33,121 nt of DNA. It comes from an uncultured Bacillota bacterium (GTDB lineage Bacteria; Bacillota_I; Bacilli_A; ML615J-28; CAG-313). The notes under the pieces are model-generated. The model worked only from the letters and a program-made list of their open reading frames with translations. It was not told the DNA's origin and searched no databases. Where the stretch lies: NCBI GenBank assembly GCA_946611195.1, contig CAMODB010000001.1, positions 1 to 33,121 of the forward strand. The letters are read 5' to 3'. Positions 9,226-17,936 of the stretch are shown in pieces (position 1 is the stretch's first letter; every line of letters begins with the position of its first letter). Both the position numbers and the translations under genes were made by a program.

Positions 9226-10417
9226 TTCTTTTTTCCTTGTATTCTAAATATAATTTTTTAAAGCTTTCAATGGATTTTTCAATCAAATCTTTTTTTACAC
9301 AATAAGCTATTCTCGCATAACCCTTAACACCAAAAGAATCGGAAGGTACCATTATTAATTCATATTTTAAAGCTTTTTTAATAAAATTATAGCTATCATC
9401 TTCTAAAGCTTTGATAAAAATATAAAAAGCTCCTTCAGGTTTAACTACTTCATAACCTATATTTATTAATTCATGATATAAATAATCCCGATTATCTTGA
9501 TATAAATTAATATCTACTAAATTAGTATCTACTCTTTCAATTAATCTTTGAAATAAAACGGGAGCACAGACAAAACCTAAAGCCCGACCAGAACCACATA
9601 TTGCATAAAATAATTCTTGTTTATTTTCTATTTTATCATTTAACGCAATATAACCAATTCTTTCTCCCGGTAAGGATAAAGATTTCGAATATGAATAACA
9701 AATAATTGTATTATCATAATATGATGCAGGATGAGGATATGACAAGCCATCATATATTAATTCTCGATAAGGTTCATCCGATAATAAATAAATATTATTA
9801 TGATATTCTTTTTGTTTTTTATTTAAAATATCCGCAATTTGTTTTAATGTTTCATCCTTATATAAAACACCAGTTGGATTAACCGGACTATTAATAATTA
9901 TTCCTTTCGTCTTTTCATTAATTAATTTTTCCAAATTAACTAGATTAGGTAAAAAAGAAGGAATTTCACTATCTAATATTACAACTTTACCATGAGCATT
10001 TTCAATAAATATTTTATATTCCGGGAAGTATGGCGCAATAATAATTATTTCATCGCCTTCATTAATCAAAGCATGTAAACTGATAGTTAAAGATGCGGCT
10101 GCCCCGCAAGTTAAATATAAACATTTTTCATCAACATTAATTTGATATTTCTTATAAAGATTATTATTAATAACTTTTTTTACACTATCAATTCCACTTG
10201 ATGATGAATAAGAATGTAAAACAACTGGATCAGTATTTTTAATTAAATCAATTAATTCATTGGTAACTTTATCAGGCGTTTTAAAAGCAGGATTACCAAT
10301 TGAAAAATCAAAAACATTATTTTCACCAATTTCTTCTTTTCTTTTTTTACTATATTCAAATAATCTTCTAATCATTGATGGGCTCATTCCCAATTCTAAA
10401 TTAGCTTTATTGAGCAT
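9218..10417 (-). CDS. Class I/II PLP-dependent aminotransferase (aspartate/aromatic type)
   Basis: INSPVNPTGVLY, SDEPYRELIYDG, YSYSKSLSLPGERIGY motifs. Start trimmed from the ORF-track 10471 to ATG at 10415-10417, preceded by GGAAGTGAG RBS. Confidence 0.9.
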   Translation of the reverse strand: MLNKANLELGMSPSMIRRLFEYSKKRKEEIGENNVFDFSIGNPAFKTPDKVTNELIDLIKNTDPVVLHSYSSSSGIDSVKKVINNNLYKKYQINVDEKCLYLTCGAAASLTISLHALINEGDEIIIIAPYFPEYKIFIENAHGKVVILDSEIPSFLPNLVNLEKLINEKTKGIIINSPVNPTGVLYKDETLKQIADILNKKQKEYHNNIYLLSDEPYRELIYDGLSYPHPASYYDNTIICYSYSKSLSLPGERIGYIALNDKIENKQELFYAICGSGRALGFVCAPVLFQRLIERVDTNLVDINLYQDNRDYLYHELINIGYEVVKPEGAFYIFIKALEDDSYNFIKKALKYELIMVPSDSFGVKGYARIAYCVKKDLIEKSIESFKKLYLEYKEKRNE

Positions 10418-10448
10418 TTTCTCACTTCCAGTTTGTTCTTTTTTTATA

Positions 10449-10457
10449 ATTATACCA
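10449..10457 (-). promoter_or_regulatory. Extended -10 (TGGTATAAT) promoter for the aromatic amino acid operon
   Basis: Reverse complement of attatacca at 10449-10457, about 32 nt upstream of the ATG at 10417; no strong -35 box. Confidence 0.55.
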
Positions 10458-10568
10458 CAAATAAAAATCAAGAATGAATTCTTTAATTTTATTTTTTATT
10501 TTTTTAAGCATAATAATCTTCTTTTTAATCTTTCTTTGTTAAAATATTATAAATAAGAGGGTAAAAAA

Positions 10569-11198
10569 ATGAGTATTATTAAATATCCAAATGGTATAAA
10601 AATTGATGAAAAAACAATCATAAAAAATAAAACTCCAAAACCTAGAAATCTAAAAAAGAGTCGCCTTGGAGTTAATTTTGAAGAATTAATCAATGAAAGT
10701 AATCAATATTATTTAGATAAAGGTCTTGCGGCGATCTATAAAAAACCAACCCCTATTCAAGTAGTTAGTGTTGATTATCCCGCTCGTAATAAAGCAAGAA
10801 TTAGTGAAGCTTATTACAAAACACCATCGACAACTGATTATAATGGAATTTATCGTCAATGTTATATTGATTTTGAAGCAAAATCTTGTAAAGAAATGTC
10901 TTTTTCTTTTGAACGCATCTATTTACATCAAATCAAACATTTGGAAAATATATATAATTTGGGTGGAATATCCTTTTTAATTGTTGAATTTTCCACTTTA
11001 AAAGAAGTCTATATTTTACCAACACCTCTATTAATTGAAAAGCATGCTGAAGCATTAAATGGTGGAAGAAAAAGTATTCCTTATGAATATTTTAAAGAAC
11101 ATGCTTATCTTATTAAAGAATCGTATCATCCGGCTATTGATTATTTAAAAATAGTTGATCAAATCTATTTTGATGAACATAAATTTTTAAAAAATTAA
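10569..11198 (+). CDS. recU: Holliday junction resolvase RecU
   Basis: NFEELINESNQYYLDKGLAAIYKKPTPIQVVSVDYP, ISEAYYKTPSTTDYNGIYRQCYIDFEAK, HQIKHLENIYNLGGISFLIVEF typical of RecU; RBS AGAGGG. Confidence 0.95.
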   Translation: MSIIKYPNGIKIDEKTIIKNKTPKPRNLKKSRLGVNFEELINESNQYYLDKGLAAIYKKPTPIQVVSVDYPARNKARISEAYYKTPSTTDYNGIYRQCYIDFEAKSCKEMSFSFERIYLHQIKHLENIYNLGGISFLIVEFSTLKEVYILPTPLLIEKHAEALNGGRKSIPYEYFKEHAYLIKESYHPAIDYLKIVDQIYFDEHKFLKN

Positions 11199-11222
11199 AA
11201 GATAATTATTATATTAAAAAAA

Positions 11223-11243
11223 GGCATCATATCAAATGATGCC
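11223..11243. terminator. Bidirectional intrinsic terminator between convergent recU (+) and upp (-)
   Basis: ggcatcat-atcaa-atgatgcc, 8-bp perfect stem flanked by A6 and T6 tracts. Confidence 0.93.
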
Positions 11244-11250
11244 ATTTTTT

Positions 11251-11892
11251 CTATTTAGTACCAAAGATACGATCACCAGCATCACCAAGACCTGGTAAGA
11301 TATATCCTTTTTCGTTTAATTTTTCATCAATTGCTGCGATATAAATATCAACATCAGGATGATTTTTTTGAACAGCTTTTATACCTTCTGGTACACCAAC
11401 TAAGCACATTAAACGAATTTTTTTATAACCTCTTTTTTTTACAGCGCTAATAGCTGCAACCGCACTACCACCAGTAGCAAGCATTGGATCACAAATTAAA
11501 ACTAAAGGATTATTAACTTCTGGAAGTTTAAAATAATATTCAACAGGTTCTAAGGTTTCTTCATTACGGTACATACCAATATGACCTATTCTAGCAGTTG
11601 GAATCATTTTTCTAACTCCATCTACCATTCCTAGACCTGCTCTTAATACTGGAGCAATGATAATTTTTTCTTTTAATTTCTTTTTAGGTAAATCAATACC
11701 CGTAGGGGTATGTATTAAAGATGTAGAATCATAAGTTTCTAAATCTCTAAATACTTCATATGTCATAAGCGAAGCTATTTCATCTAATGATTCTCTAAAT
11801 TCTTTCGCTTTAGTTTTCTCATCTCTCATTATCGATAATTTAACATCTATTAATGGATGTTTGCATACAACTAATTTACCACTCATTATCAA
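11251..11892 (-). CDS. upp: Uracil phosphoribosyltransferase
   Basis: [70 protein letters not shown] motifs. Confidence 0.97.
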   Translation of the reverse strand: MIMSGKLVVCKHPLIDVKLSIMRDEKTKAKEFRESLDEIASLMTYEVFRDLETYDSTSLIHTPTGIDLPKKKLKEKIIIAPVLRAGLGMVDGVRKMIPTARIGHIGMYRNEETLEPVEYYFKLPEVNNPLVLICDPMLATGGSAVAAISAVKKRGYKKIRLMCLVGVPEGIKAVQKNHPDVDIYIAAIDEKLNEKGYILPGLGDAGDRIFGTK

Positions 11893-11907
11893 AACTACCT
11901 CTTTTCT

Positions 11908-12954
11908 TTAATTATTAGCTAATGCTTCTCTAATTTTAACTTCAATTTCGTTTGCAAGATTAGGATTATTGGCAAGAAGTTCTTTAACATTTTCTCTTCC
12001 TTGACCTAAACGTTCACCATTATAAGAGAACCAAGCACCACTCTTGTCAATTATATCAAATTTAACACCTAAATCGACTAATTCACCAAAGTGAGATACT
12101 CCTTTACCATAAATTAAATCGACTTCTGCTGTTTTAAATGGTGGAGCAACTTTATTTTTAACAACTTTAATTCTTGTTAAATTACCGATTGCTTCTGTAC
12201 CTTCTTTAATTTGATCAACACGCCGAACATCTAAACGGATAGTTGCATAGAACTTAAGAGCACGACCACCAGAAGTAGTTTCCGGATTGCCAAAAAGGAC
12301 ACCAACTTTTTCTCTAATTTGATTGATAAAGATGGCGACAGTTTTACTCTTATTAATTATACCAGCTAATTTACGCATAGCTTGGGACATTAAACGAGCT
12401 TGTAAACCAACATGACTAGCACCCATATCACCTTCTATTTCGGCTTTTGGCACAAGAGCAGCAACACTATCAACTACGATAATGGAAATAACATTACTTC
12501 TTACTAAAGCTTCCACAATTTCTAAGGCTTGTTCACCATCATCAGGTTGTGATACGATTAAATTATCAATATCAACACCTAAAGCTTTCGCATAAGTTGG
12601 ATCAAGCGCATGTTCAGCATCAACAAAAGCTGCATAACCACCTTGTTTTTGAGCTTCCGCAATAGCATGTAAGGCGAAAGTTGTTTTACCACTTGATTCA
12701 GGACCATAGATTTCAATAATTCTTCCTTTTGGATAACCACCAACTCCTAATGCTACATCAAGGTTAATGGAACCAGTAGGAATTACATCAATCTTTTCTT
12801 GGGCTGCATCACCAAGACGCATAACGCTTCCTTTACCATATGTTTTTTCAATAGCTTTAAAAGCTTCTTGAAGGGCTTTTTCTTTTTCTGCTTGATTAGC
12901 TTTCTTTTCGTCTAATTCAGCTTCTTCTACTTCTAATTGTTTTTTTGTAGCCAT
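11908..12954 (-). CDS. recA: Recombinase RecA
   Basis: [79 protein letters not shown]. Confidence 0.98.
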   Translation of the reverse strand: MATKKQLEVEEAELDEKKANQAEKEKALQEAFKAIEKTYGKGSVMRLGDAAQEKIDVIPTGSINLDVALGVGGYPKGRIIEIYGPESSGKTTFALHAIAEAQKQGGYAAFVDAEHALDPTYAKALGVDIDNLIVSQPDDGEQALEIVEALVRSNVISIIVVDSVAALVPKAEIEGDMGASHVGLQARLMSQAMRKLAGIINKSKTVAIFINQIREKVGVLFGNPETTSGGRALKFYATIRLDVRRVDQIKEGTEAIGNLTRIKVVKNKVAPPFKTAEVDLIYGKGVSHFGELVDLGVKFDIIDKSGAWFSYNGERLGQGRENVKELLANNPNLANEIEVKIREALANN

Positions 12955-12965
12955 TTTATACTCCT

Positions 12966-13637
12966 TTACTTATTATCTTTTTTTTGTTTTATTTGTTTAT
13001 TATCTTTAAAGACTTCTCTATTTTTTATTAAATAATCTGCGCCACTATAAATTGTTATCGCAATCATCATTACGATTAAAATATTACATAATACGGTATA
13101 AAAACCACTAATATCACTTCTTACCATTTGTGCACTTCCTTCAACTGCAACTTTAAGACGAGCAGAGCCACATAATAAAACTAAAATTGTGACAAATTGA
13201 ATTGTGGTTTTAACTTTTCCATACCAACTAGCTGCGATAACTTGTTTTTTACCAGCAGCAACTAAGCGCATACCAGTTACCATAAATTCTCTTGCTAAAA
13301 TAATGATAACCATCCACCATTTAAGAAGGGGGTTTTCATAATAAGCTCCTTCATCCATTAAGATTAATAGTAACGTTAATACTAATAATTTATCTGCTAA
13401 TGGATCAAGGAATTTACCAAGATCAGTAACTAAATTATATTTTCTTGCAATCTTACCATCAAATAAATCGGTTAGCATTGCGACAATAGCAATTAAAATA
13501 ATAATTAAATTGGTTAATGATAGATAAGGGAAATTAGTGAAAACATACATTTCCCGCATTGGTTCTATCGCATAAATAATCATAATTACAGGGATTAAAA
13601 TAATCCGAAGTAAAGTTAATTTATTAGGTAAATTCAT
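12966..13637 (-). CDS. pgsA: CDP-diacylglycerol-glycerol-3-phosphate 3-phosphatidyltransferase
   Basis: [22 protein letters not shown]-alcohol phosphotransferase motif [27 protein letters not shown]. Start trimmed from 13667 to ATG at 13637 with RBS AGAGGAAA. Confidence 0.95.
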   Translation of the reverse strand: MNLPNKLTLLRIILIPVIMIIYAIEPMREMYVFTNFPYLSLTNLIIILIAIVAMLTDLFDGKIARKYNLVTDLGKFLDPLADKLLVLTLLLILMDEGAYYENPLLKWWMVIIILAREFMVTGMRLVAAGKKQVIAASWYGKVKTTIQFVTILVLLCGSARLKVAVEGSAQMVRSDISGFYTVLCNILIVMMIAITIYSGADYLIKNREVFKDNKQIKQKKDNK

Positions 13638-13753
13638 ATTGTTATTTCCTCTTTTTATTACCTCCATTATACCATAATTTTGTTTTTTGTATTCTCTATT
13701 TACTTTAAAATTCTTTATCTTTATGATATACTATTTTTGAGAGGTAAATAAAA

Positions 13754-14713
13754 ATGCGAACAAGTAATTTATATCTTTTTACCGGTACTGCGGAAATCTT
13801 TATTCAAAATCGAATTTCCCGAATTATCTCCAGTTTTGATAAAAAACAAGTTGCTGTTATCAAATATGATATGGAATCAACAAGCCTAATTAAAGTATTA
13901 GAAGATGCTTGTACACCACCCTTACTTGAAGATATAAAAATAATTATTTTAAAAAATCCCATCTTTTTAAGTAATAAAGTCGATAATACTCCTGATGTAA
14001 AAGCCTTTATTAAATATTTAAAGAATCCTTCTGATTTTACCATTCTTATTATCAATGCGACAAATTTTAATATCGCAAATAATAACGAAATCTATAAAAC
14101 ATTAAAATTAACTTGTGAAATTATTGATTATTCAGATTCCGAAGAAATTGAAATCAAAGGTTGGATTAAGAGAACCTGTGCTACTTCTAATGTCGATATC
14201 ACTGATTCAGCTATTGATTTATTCTTAGAATATATTAATCTTGATCAAGTTAGAATGGTTAATGAATTGGAAAAGATGATTGATTATAGTCTCGAATCAC
14301 ATCTTATTGATGAAAATGTTGTCAAGTTGTTAGTAACAAAAGATTTAAGTAAAGAAATCTTTAATTTAATTAAAGCTATTATTAATCAAGATGTTTCCAA
14401 AGCTAATCAAATTTATCAAATCTTAGCTAGTCAGACTAAAGATGTATCAGGTATTATTTCGATGATATCAAATTCTTTAAAAGATCTATTAACAACTTCT
14501 AAATTATTAGGGGCAGGTTATGGCCAGCATGATATCGCCAGATTTTATAATGTTACACCTGGTCGGGCTTATTATTTAATCAATGATGCGAAAAACTTTA
14601 AAACAGCTGTTTTAGAACAATATGTCAATAAGATGGCCGATCTTGATTATAAAATCAAATCTGGACAAATTGATAAGAATATTGGTATGGAATTATTATT
14701 ACTTCAATTATAG
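13754..14713 (+). CDS. holA: DNA polymerase III subunit delta
   Basis: YLFTGTAEIFIQNRI; domain layout and C-terminal TPGRAYYLINDAKNF...LDYKIKSGQIDKNIGMELLLLQL typical of HolA; immediately precedes convergent rpsT. Confidence 0.9.
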   Translation: MRTSNLYLFTGTAEIFIQNRISRIISSFDKKQVAVIKYDMESTSLIKVLEDACTPPLLEDIKIIILKNPIFLSNKVDNTPDVKAFIKYLKNPSDFTILIINATNFNIANNNEIYKTLKLTCEIIDYSDSEEIEIKGWIKRTCATSNVDITDSAIDLFLEYINLDQVRMVNELEKMIDYSLESHLIDENVVKLLVTKDLSKEIFNLIKAIINQDVSKANQIYQILASQTKDVSGIISMISNSLKDLLTTSKLLGAGYGQHDIARFYNVTPGRAYYLINDAKNFKTAVLEQYVNKMADLDYKIKSGQIDKNIGMELLLLQL

Positions 14714-14717
14714 AAAA

Positions 14718-14740
14718 AAGACCCTTTATAAAAGGGTCTT
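14718..14740. terminator. Bidirectional intrinsic terminator between holA (+) and rpsT (-)
   Basis: aagacccttt-ata-aaagggtctt, 10-bp perfect stem flanked by A and T tracts. Confidence 0.93.
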
Positions 14741-14743
14741 TTA

Positions 14744-15007
14744 TTATGCTAAGGCATTAAGAGCTTTTGCACAACGAGATTTTTGACGTGCAACATATTG
14801 TTTTGTATGAACGCCTTTAGAAATTGATTTGTCTAATTTCTTGCATAAGAATCTATATGCTTCTTCTGCTTTTGCTTTATCATTAGCTGCTACAGCTGCT
14901 TCAAAAACTTTTTTAGCAGTTTTAACAGAAGAATCAAATGAACTATTTAATAAATTCTTTTTGCTATTGGTAATATCTCTTTTCATTTGTTGTTTGATAT
15001 TTGCCAT
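14744..15007 (-). CDS. rpsT: 30S ribosomal protein S20
   Basis: MANIKQQMKRDITNSKKNLLNSSFDSSVKTAKK..., KGVHTKQYVARQKSRCAKALNAL. Confidence 0.95.
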   Translation of the reverse strand: MANIKQQMKRDITNSKKNLLNSSFDSSVKTAKKVFEAAVAANDKAKAEEAYRFLCKKLDKSISKGVHTKQYVARQKSRCAKALNALA

Positions 15008-15036
15008 AATACACCTCCACGGATTTTTACTAGCAT

Positions 15037-15065
15037 ATTATAACATATCTTGAATAATTTCTCAA
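15037..15065 (-). promoter_or_regulatory. Strong sigma-70 type promoter for rpsT
   Basis: TTGAGA (15060-15065), 17-nt spacer, TATAAT (15037-15042) with extended TGT. Confidence 0.85.
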
Positions 15066-15111
15066 GTAATTAGAGTTTTTTATTTTTTTATTAAACAATC
15101 AATTTCTATTT

Positions 15112-17316
15112 TTACCCTTCAAATGTCGTATTTATTTGAATTTTATTTTTGTTTATTCCTTGACTTAAATAGATAGTTCCTTTATCTATTGTATTATATA
15201 GAGGTATCTTTAATTCTTTAAATCTATCGACAATTTCTTTTTTAGGAAAACCAAACATATTATGATAGCCATTCATTGCTATCGCTATTTTCGGTTTTAT
15301 TTTTTGTAAAAAGTTGATAGTAGATGAAGTATTTGAACCATGATGTGCTACTTTAAAAATATCCACATCTAAATTATAATTAAAATTATTTTCGATTTCT
15401 TTTTCAATATCACCTGTAAATAGATAAGATAAACCAAATATTTTCGCATACAATACTAAACTATTATTATTGGGACTATTTTCTTTTTCTTTTGGCGACA
15501 ATACTTGAAAACAAAAATCATTGATTTGGATTAAATCTCCTTTCTTAACATAATTTATTTTAGTAGTTTCTATTTTATTATTTAGGATATAGTTTTTACT
15601 AGTATCATCAAAATAACTCAAATAAATATTTTTTACCTTAAAGTTTTCCACGATTTTTTTTAATCCACCAATGTGGTCATCATCACCATGGCTTATTATT
15701 ACCGCATCAATATTTTTAATGCCAATTCTTTTTATAAAATCAACTAATTCATTATTTTTACCATCACCAGTATCTATTAAAATAGTTGTTTTTAAAAATC
15801 TCTCTTGTATCACTATCGCATCACCTATGGATAAAGACATAAAATAGATTCGATTATGATAATTTATTTTTACCATTAATAGATAGAAGAAAATGATTAA
15901 TAAAAAACTTATGCTTCTTTTTAAAGAAATTTTCCTTAAGAGAATAATAAAAATAAAGAGATAAATAATCGCCATTATTAATTCTAATACTTGATTATAA
16001 TAAAAACTATTAAAAAGACTAATTCTGGGAATTATAAATTGAAAGATTTTTAATTGACTAAATTTATTAGTAATAAAGAGAAAAAGCTCTAAAAAATAGC
16101 CATAAATGAAGCCAAAAACTGGAAATAACAAGCTTATAAATGATAATGGTAAAATTAAATAGGAAACGAAAGGAATGAAGAAGAGATTAAAGATTATAGA
16201 TAAAAGATTAATTTCCGTACCCATTTTCATCATAATTGGTAAGCTTATAATTAAACTGGTTAAGGAGATTTTTAGGCTATTTGTTAAATAGGATTTAATT
16301 CCTTTCTTTTTATTTAAAAATGGTTCAATTAAATGAATACCAAACACAATTAAATAGCTTAAAAGAAAGCTATAACTAAATAAATAAAAAGGATTAATCA
16401 AAAGAACGATTAAGCTAGATAAGATTATTTTTGCGGTATTATCTAATTTAAGATTTAAAAATTTATTAAAGATAAAACTGAGTAATACTCGTAAAATTGA
16501 TACAAGAAAGGCACAAATTAGATAATAAATTATTAGAATAACAAAGACAATTAAATTCTTTTTTTTATCTTTAAGTTTTTTTAAAATAATCAATAAGAAT
16601 CCAGCAATTAATTCTATATGTAGACCAGATATTACAAATAGATGTCCTATTCCAATAGTTTGTATTTGTTCATTTAATTCACTATTTAGACCACTCTTTT
16701 CCCCGATTGTTAAAGCTGATAAGATACCGCTATATTTTTCTGGGTGATTTTTTATAATATTTAGATAGATTTTTTCATGAATTAAATAAAGGCTAAAACC
16801 ACTTCTTTTTATTTCTGTTTCCGCATTTTTTATAAAACCGGTTAAGTTATGATGTCTTAAATAATTTTCTTCATTAAAATCAAAGGGGATTTTTTCTTTA
16901 TTTGTTTTACTTACTTGACCTTTAATATTTATTACCATACCACTATTAATTTTATTTAGACTCTTTTCTCTATAATAATAATTATTAAAATTATGTCTTA
17001 TAAAAACGAGATCATAATCTTTATAATGGATTACTTTATTAACTTTACAATCAAAAGAAATATTTTCTTGATCTATTCTATTAATTATTTTATTAAAGCT
17101 AATTCGCGCACCGATAATTATCGTTAATATTAATATAATTACAAAGAAGCGTCGATATTTAAAAAATAAAAAAATTAATAATATTAGGTTAATTATTAAT
17201 AAATAATAAAAGCCTGCATCTAAAAAATAGATAAGGGAGCTGATGAAAATTAAAATGAAGATTAATCTTTTTTTATTTAAGACTTCGGCCAAATAAAGCT
17301 TAAACAGTGATTTCAT
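15112..17316 (-). CDS. comEC: ComEC/Rec2-type competence DNA channel with C-terminal metallo-beta-lactamase domain
   Basis: Multi-TM protein with SGLHIELIAG competence-domain motif; MBL motif ISHGDDDHIGG, FTGDIEKE, VAHHGSNTSS. Start probably the ATG at 17316 (MKSLFKLYLAEV), overlapping comEA, rather than 17352. Confidence 0.93.
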   Translation of the reverse strand: MKSLFKLYLAEVLNKKRLIFILIFISSLIYFLDAGFYYLLIINLILLIFLFFKYRRFFVIILILTIIIGARISFNKIINRIDQENISFDCKVNKVIHYKDYDLVFIRHNFNNYYYREKSLNKINSGMVINIKGQVSKTNKEKIPFDFNEENYLRHHNLTGFIKNAETEIKRSGFSLYLIHEKIYLNIIKNHPEKYSGILSALTIGEKSGLNSELNEQIQTIGIGHLFVISGLHIELIAGFLLIILKKLKDKKKNLIVFVILIIYYLICAFLVSILRVLLSFIFNKFLNLKLDNTAKIILSSLIVLLINPFYLFSYSFLLSYLIVFGIHLIEPFLNKKKGIKSYLTNSLKISLTSLIISLPIMMKMGTEINLLSIIFNLFFIPFVSYLILPLSFISLLFPVFGFIYGYFLELFLFITNKFSQLKIFQFIIPRISLFNSFYYNQVLELIMAIIYLFIFIILLRKISLKRSISFLLIIFFYLLMVKINYHNRIYFMSLSIGDAIVIQERFLKTTILIDTGDGKNNELVDFIKRIGIKNIDAVIISHGDDDHIGGLKKIVENFKVKNIYLSYFDDTSKNYILNNKIETTKINYVKKGDLIQINDFCFQVLSPKEKENSPNNNSLVLYAKIFGLSYLFTGDIEKEIENNFNYNLDVDIFKVAHHGSNTSSTINFLQKIKPKIAIAMNGYHNMFGFPKKEIVDRFKELKIPLYNTIDKGTIYLSQGINKNKIQINTTFEG

Positions 17317-17818
17317 TTTTGATCCGATTAAATAATTCTTCACCAATGCCACTTACTTTTTTGATATCTTCGATATTACTAAAACGACCATTTTGATTTC
17401 GATATTCAATAATACTATCAGCTTTTGCATAACCAATGCCAGGTAGAATTAATAAATCTTCTTTACTACAATTATTGATATTTATTTTATTATTAGTTAT
17501 ATTATTATCCTTCTTTTTCGGAATCGTAATCATTTGATTATTAGTGATTATCGATACAAAATTAATATTTTGTTCGTCCGCTTCTTTGGTTAGTCCACCA
17601 GCCATTTCGATTAATTCATATAAAGTACTACCTGCTTTTATTTGATAAAGATTTGGATGAAGTACTTCTCCTTTTAAATCAATCAAACAATATTCATTAT
17701 TTTCAATAACCGTAATTTGTTCATTATCATTATTTTTATTACTTGTTGATAAATAATTATTCTGACAGCTTTGATTAAAGAATAATAAAATTAATAAAAT
17801 AAATATTAACTTCTTCAT
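17300..17818 (-). CDS. comEA: ComEA-like DNA-binding protein (SLBB + helix-hairpin-helix)
   Basis: DLKGEVLHPNLYQIKAGSTLYELIEMAGGLTKEAD (SLBB) and ININNCSKEDLLILPGIGYAKADSIIEYRNQNGRFSNIEDIKKVSGIGEELFNRIK (HhH); directly upstream of comEC; start trimmed to ATG at 17818. Confidence 0.93.
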   Translation of the reverse strand: MKKLIFILLILLFFNQSCQNNYLSTSNKNNDNEQITVIENNEYCLIDLKGEVLHPNLYQIKAGSTLYELIEMAGGLTKEADEQNINFVSIITNNQMITIPKKKDNNITNNKININNCSKEDLLILPGIGYAKADSIIEYRNQNGRFSNIEDIKKVSGIGEELFNRIKNEITV

Positions 17819-17885
17819 ATTTTTTCCTTTCACTAATATTATTCGCAGAACTAGCTAAAATATCTTTTGTGAAAATAATAAAAGA

Positions 17886-17913
17886 AAACCAATTTAGTTT
17901 CCTAAATTGGTTT
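17886..17913. terminator. Intrinsic terminator at the end of the walJ-to-glycosidase gene run
   Basis: aaaccaatttag-tttc-ctaaattggttt, 12-bp perfect stem followed by T-rich tracts on both strands. Confidence 0.9.
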
Positions 17914-17936
17914 ATTATTTTTCTTATTTGTGAAAA

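Noticed and set aside
10260-10556. + strand ORF of 98 aa overlapping the aminotransferase start
   Set aside because: Antisense to a well-supported CDS; low-complexity hydrophobic translation; no RBS-supported family match.
10768-10980. + strand ORF of 70 aa
   Set aside because: Out-of-frame ORF inside recU, which is confidently identified.
13804-14055. - strand ORF of 83 aa
   Set aside because: Antisense to holA; no recognisable domain.
14829-15053. + strand ORF of 74 aa
   Set aside because: Antisense to rpsT and its promoter.
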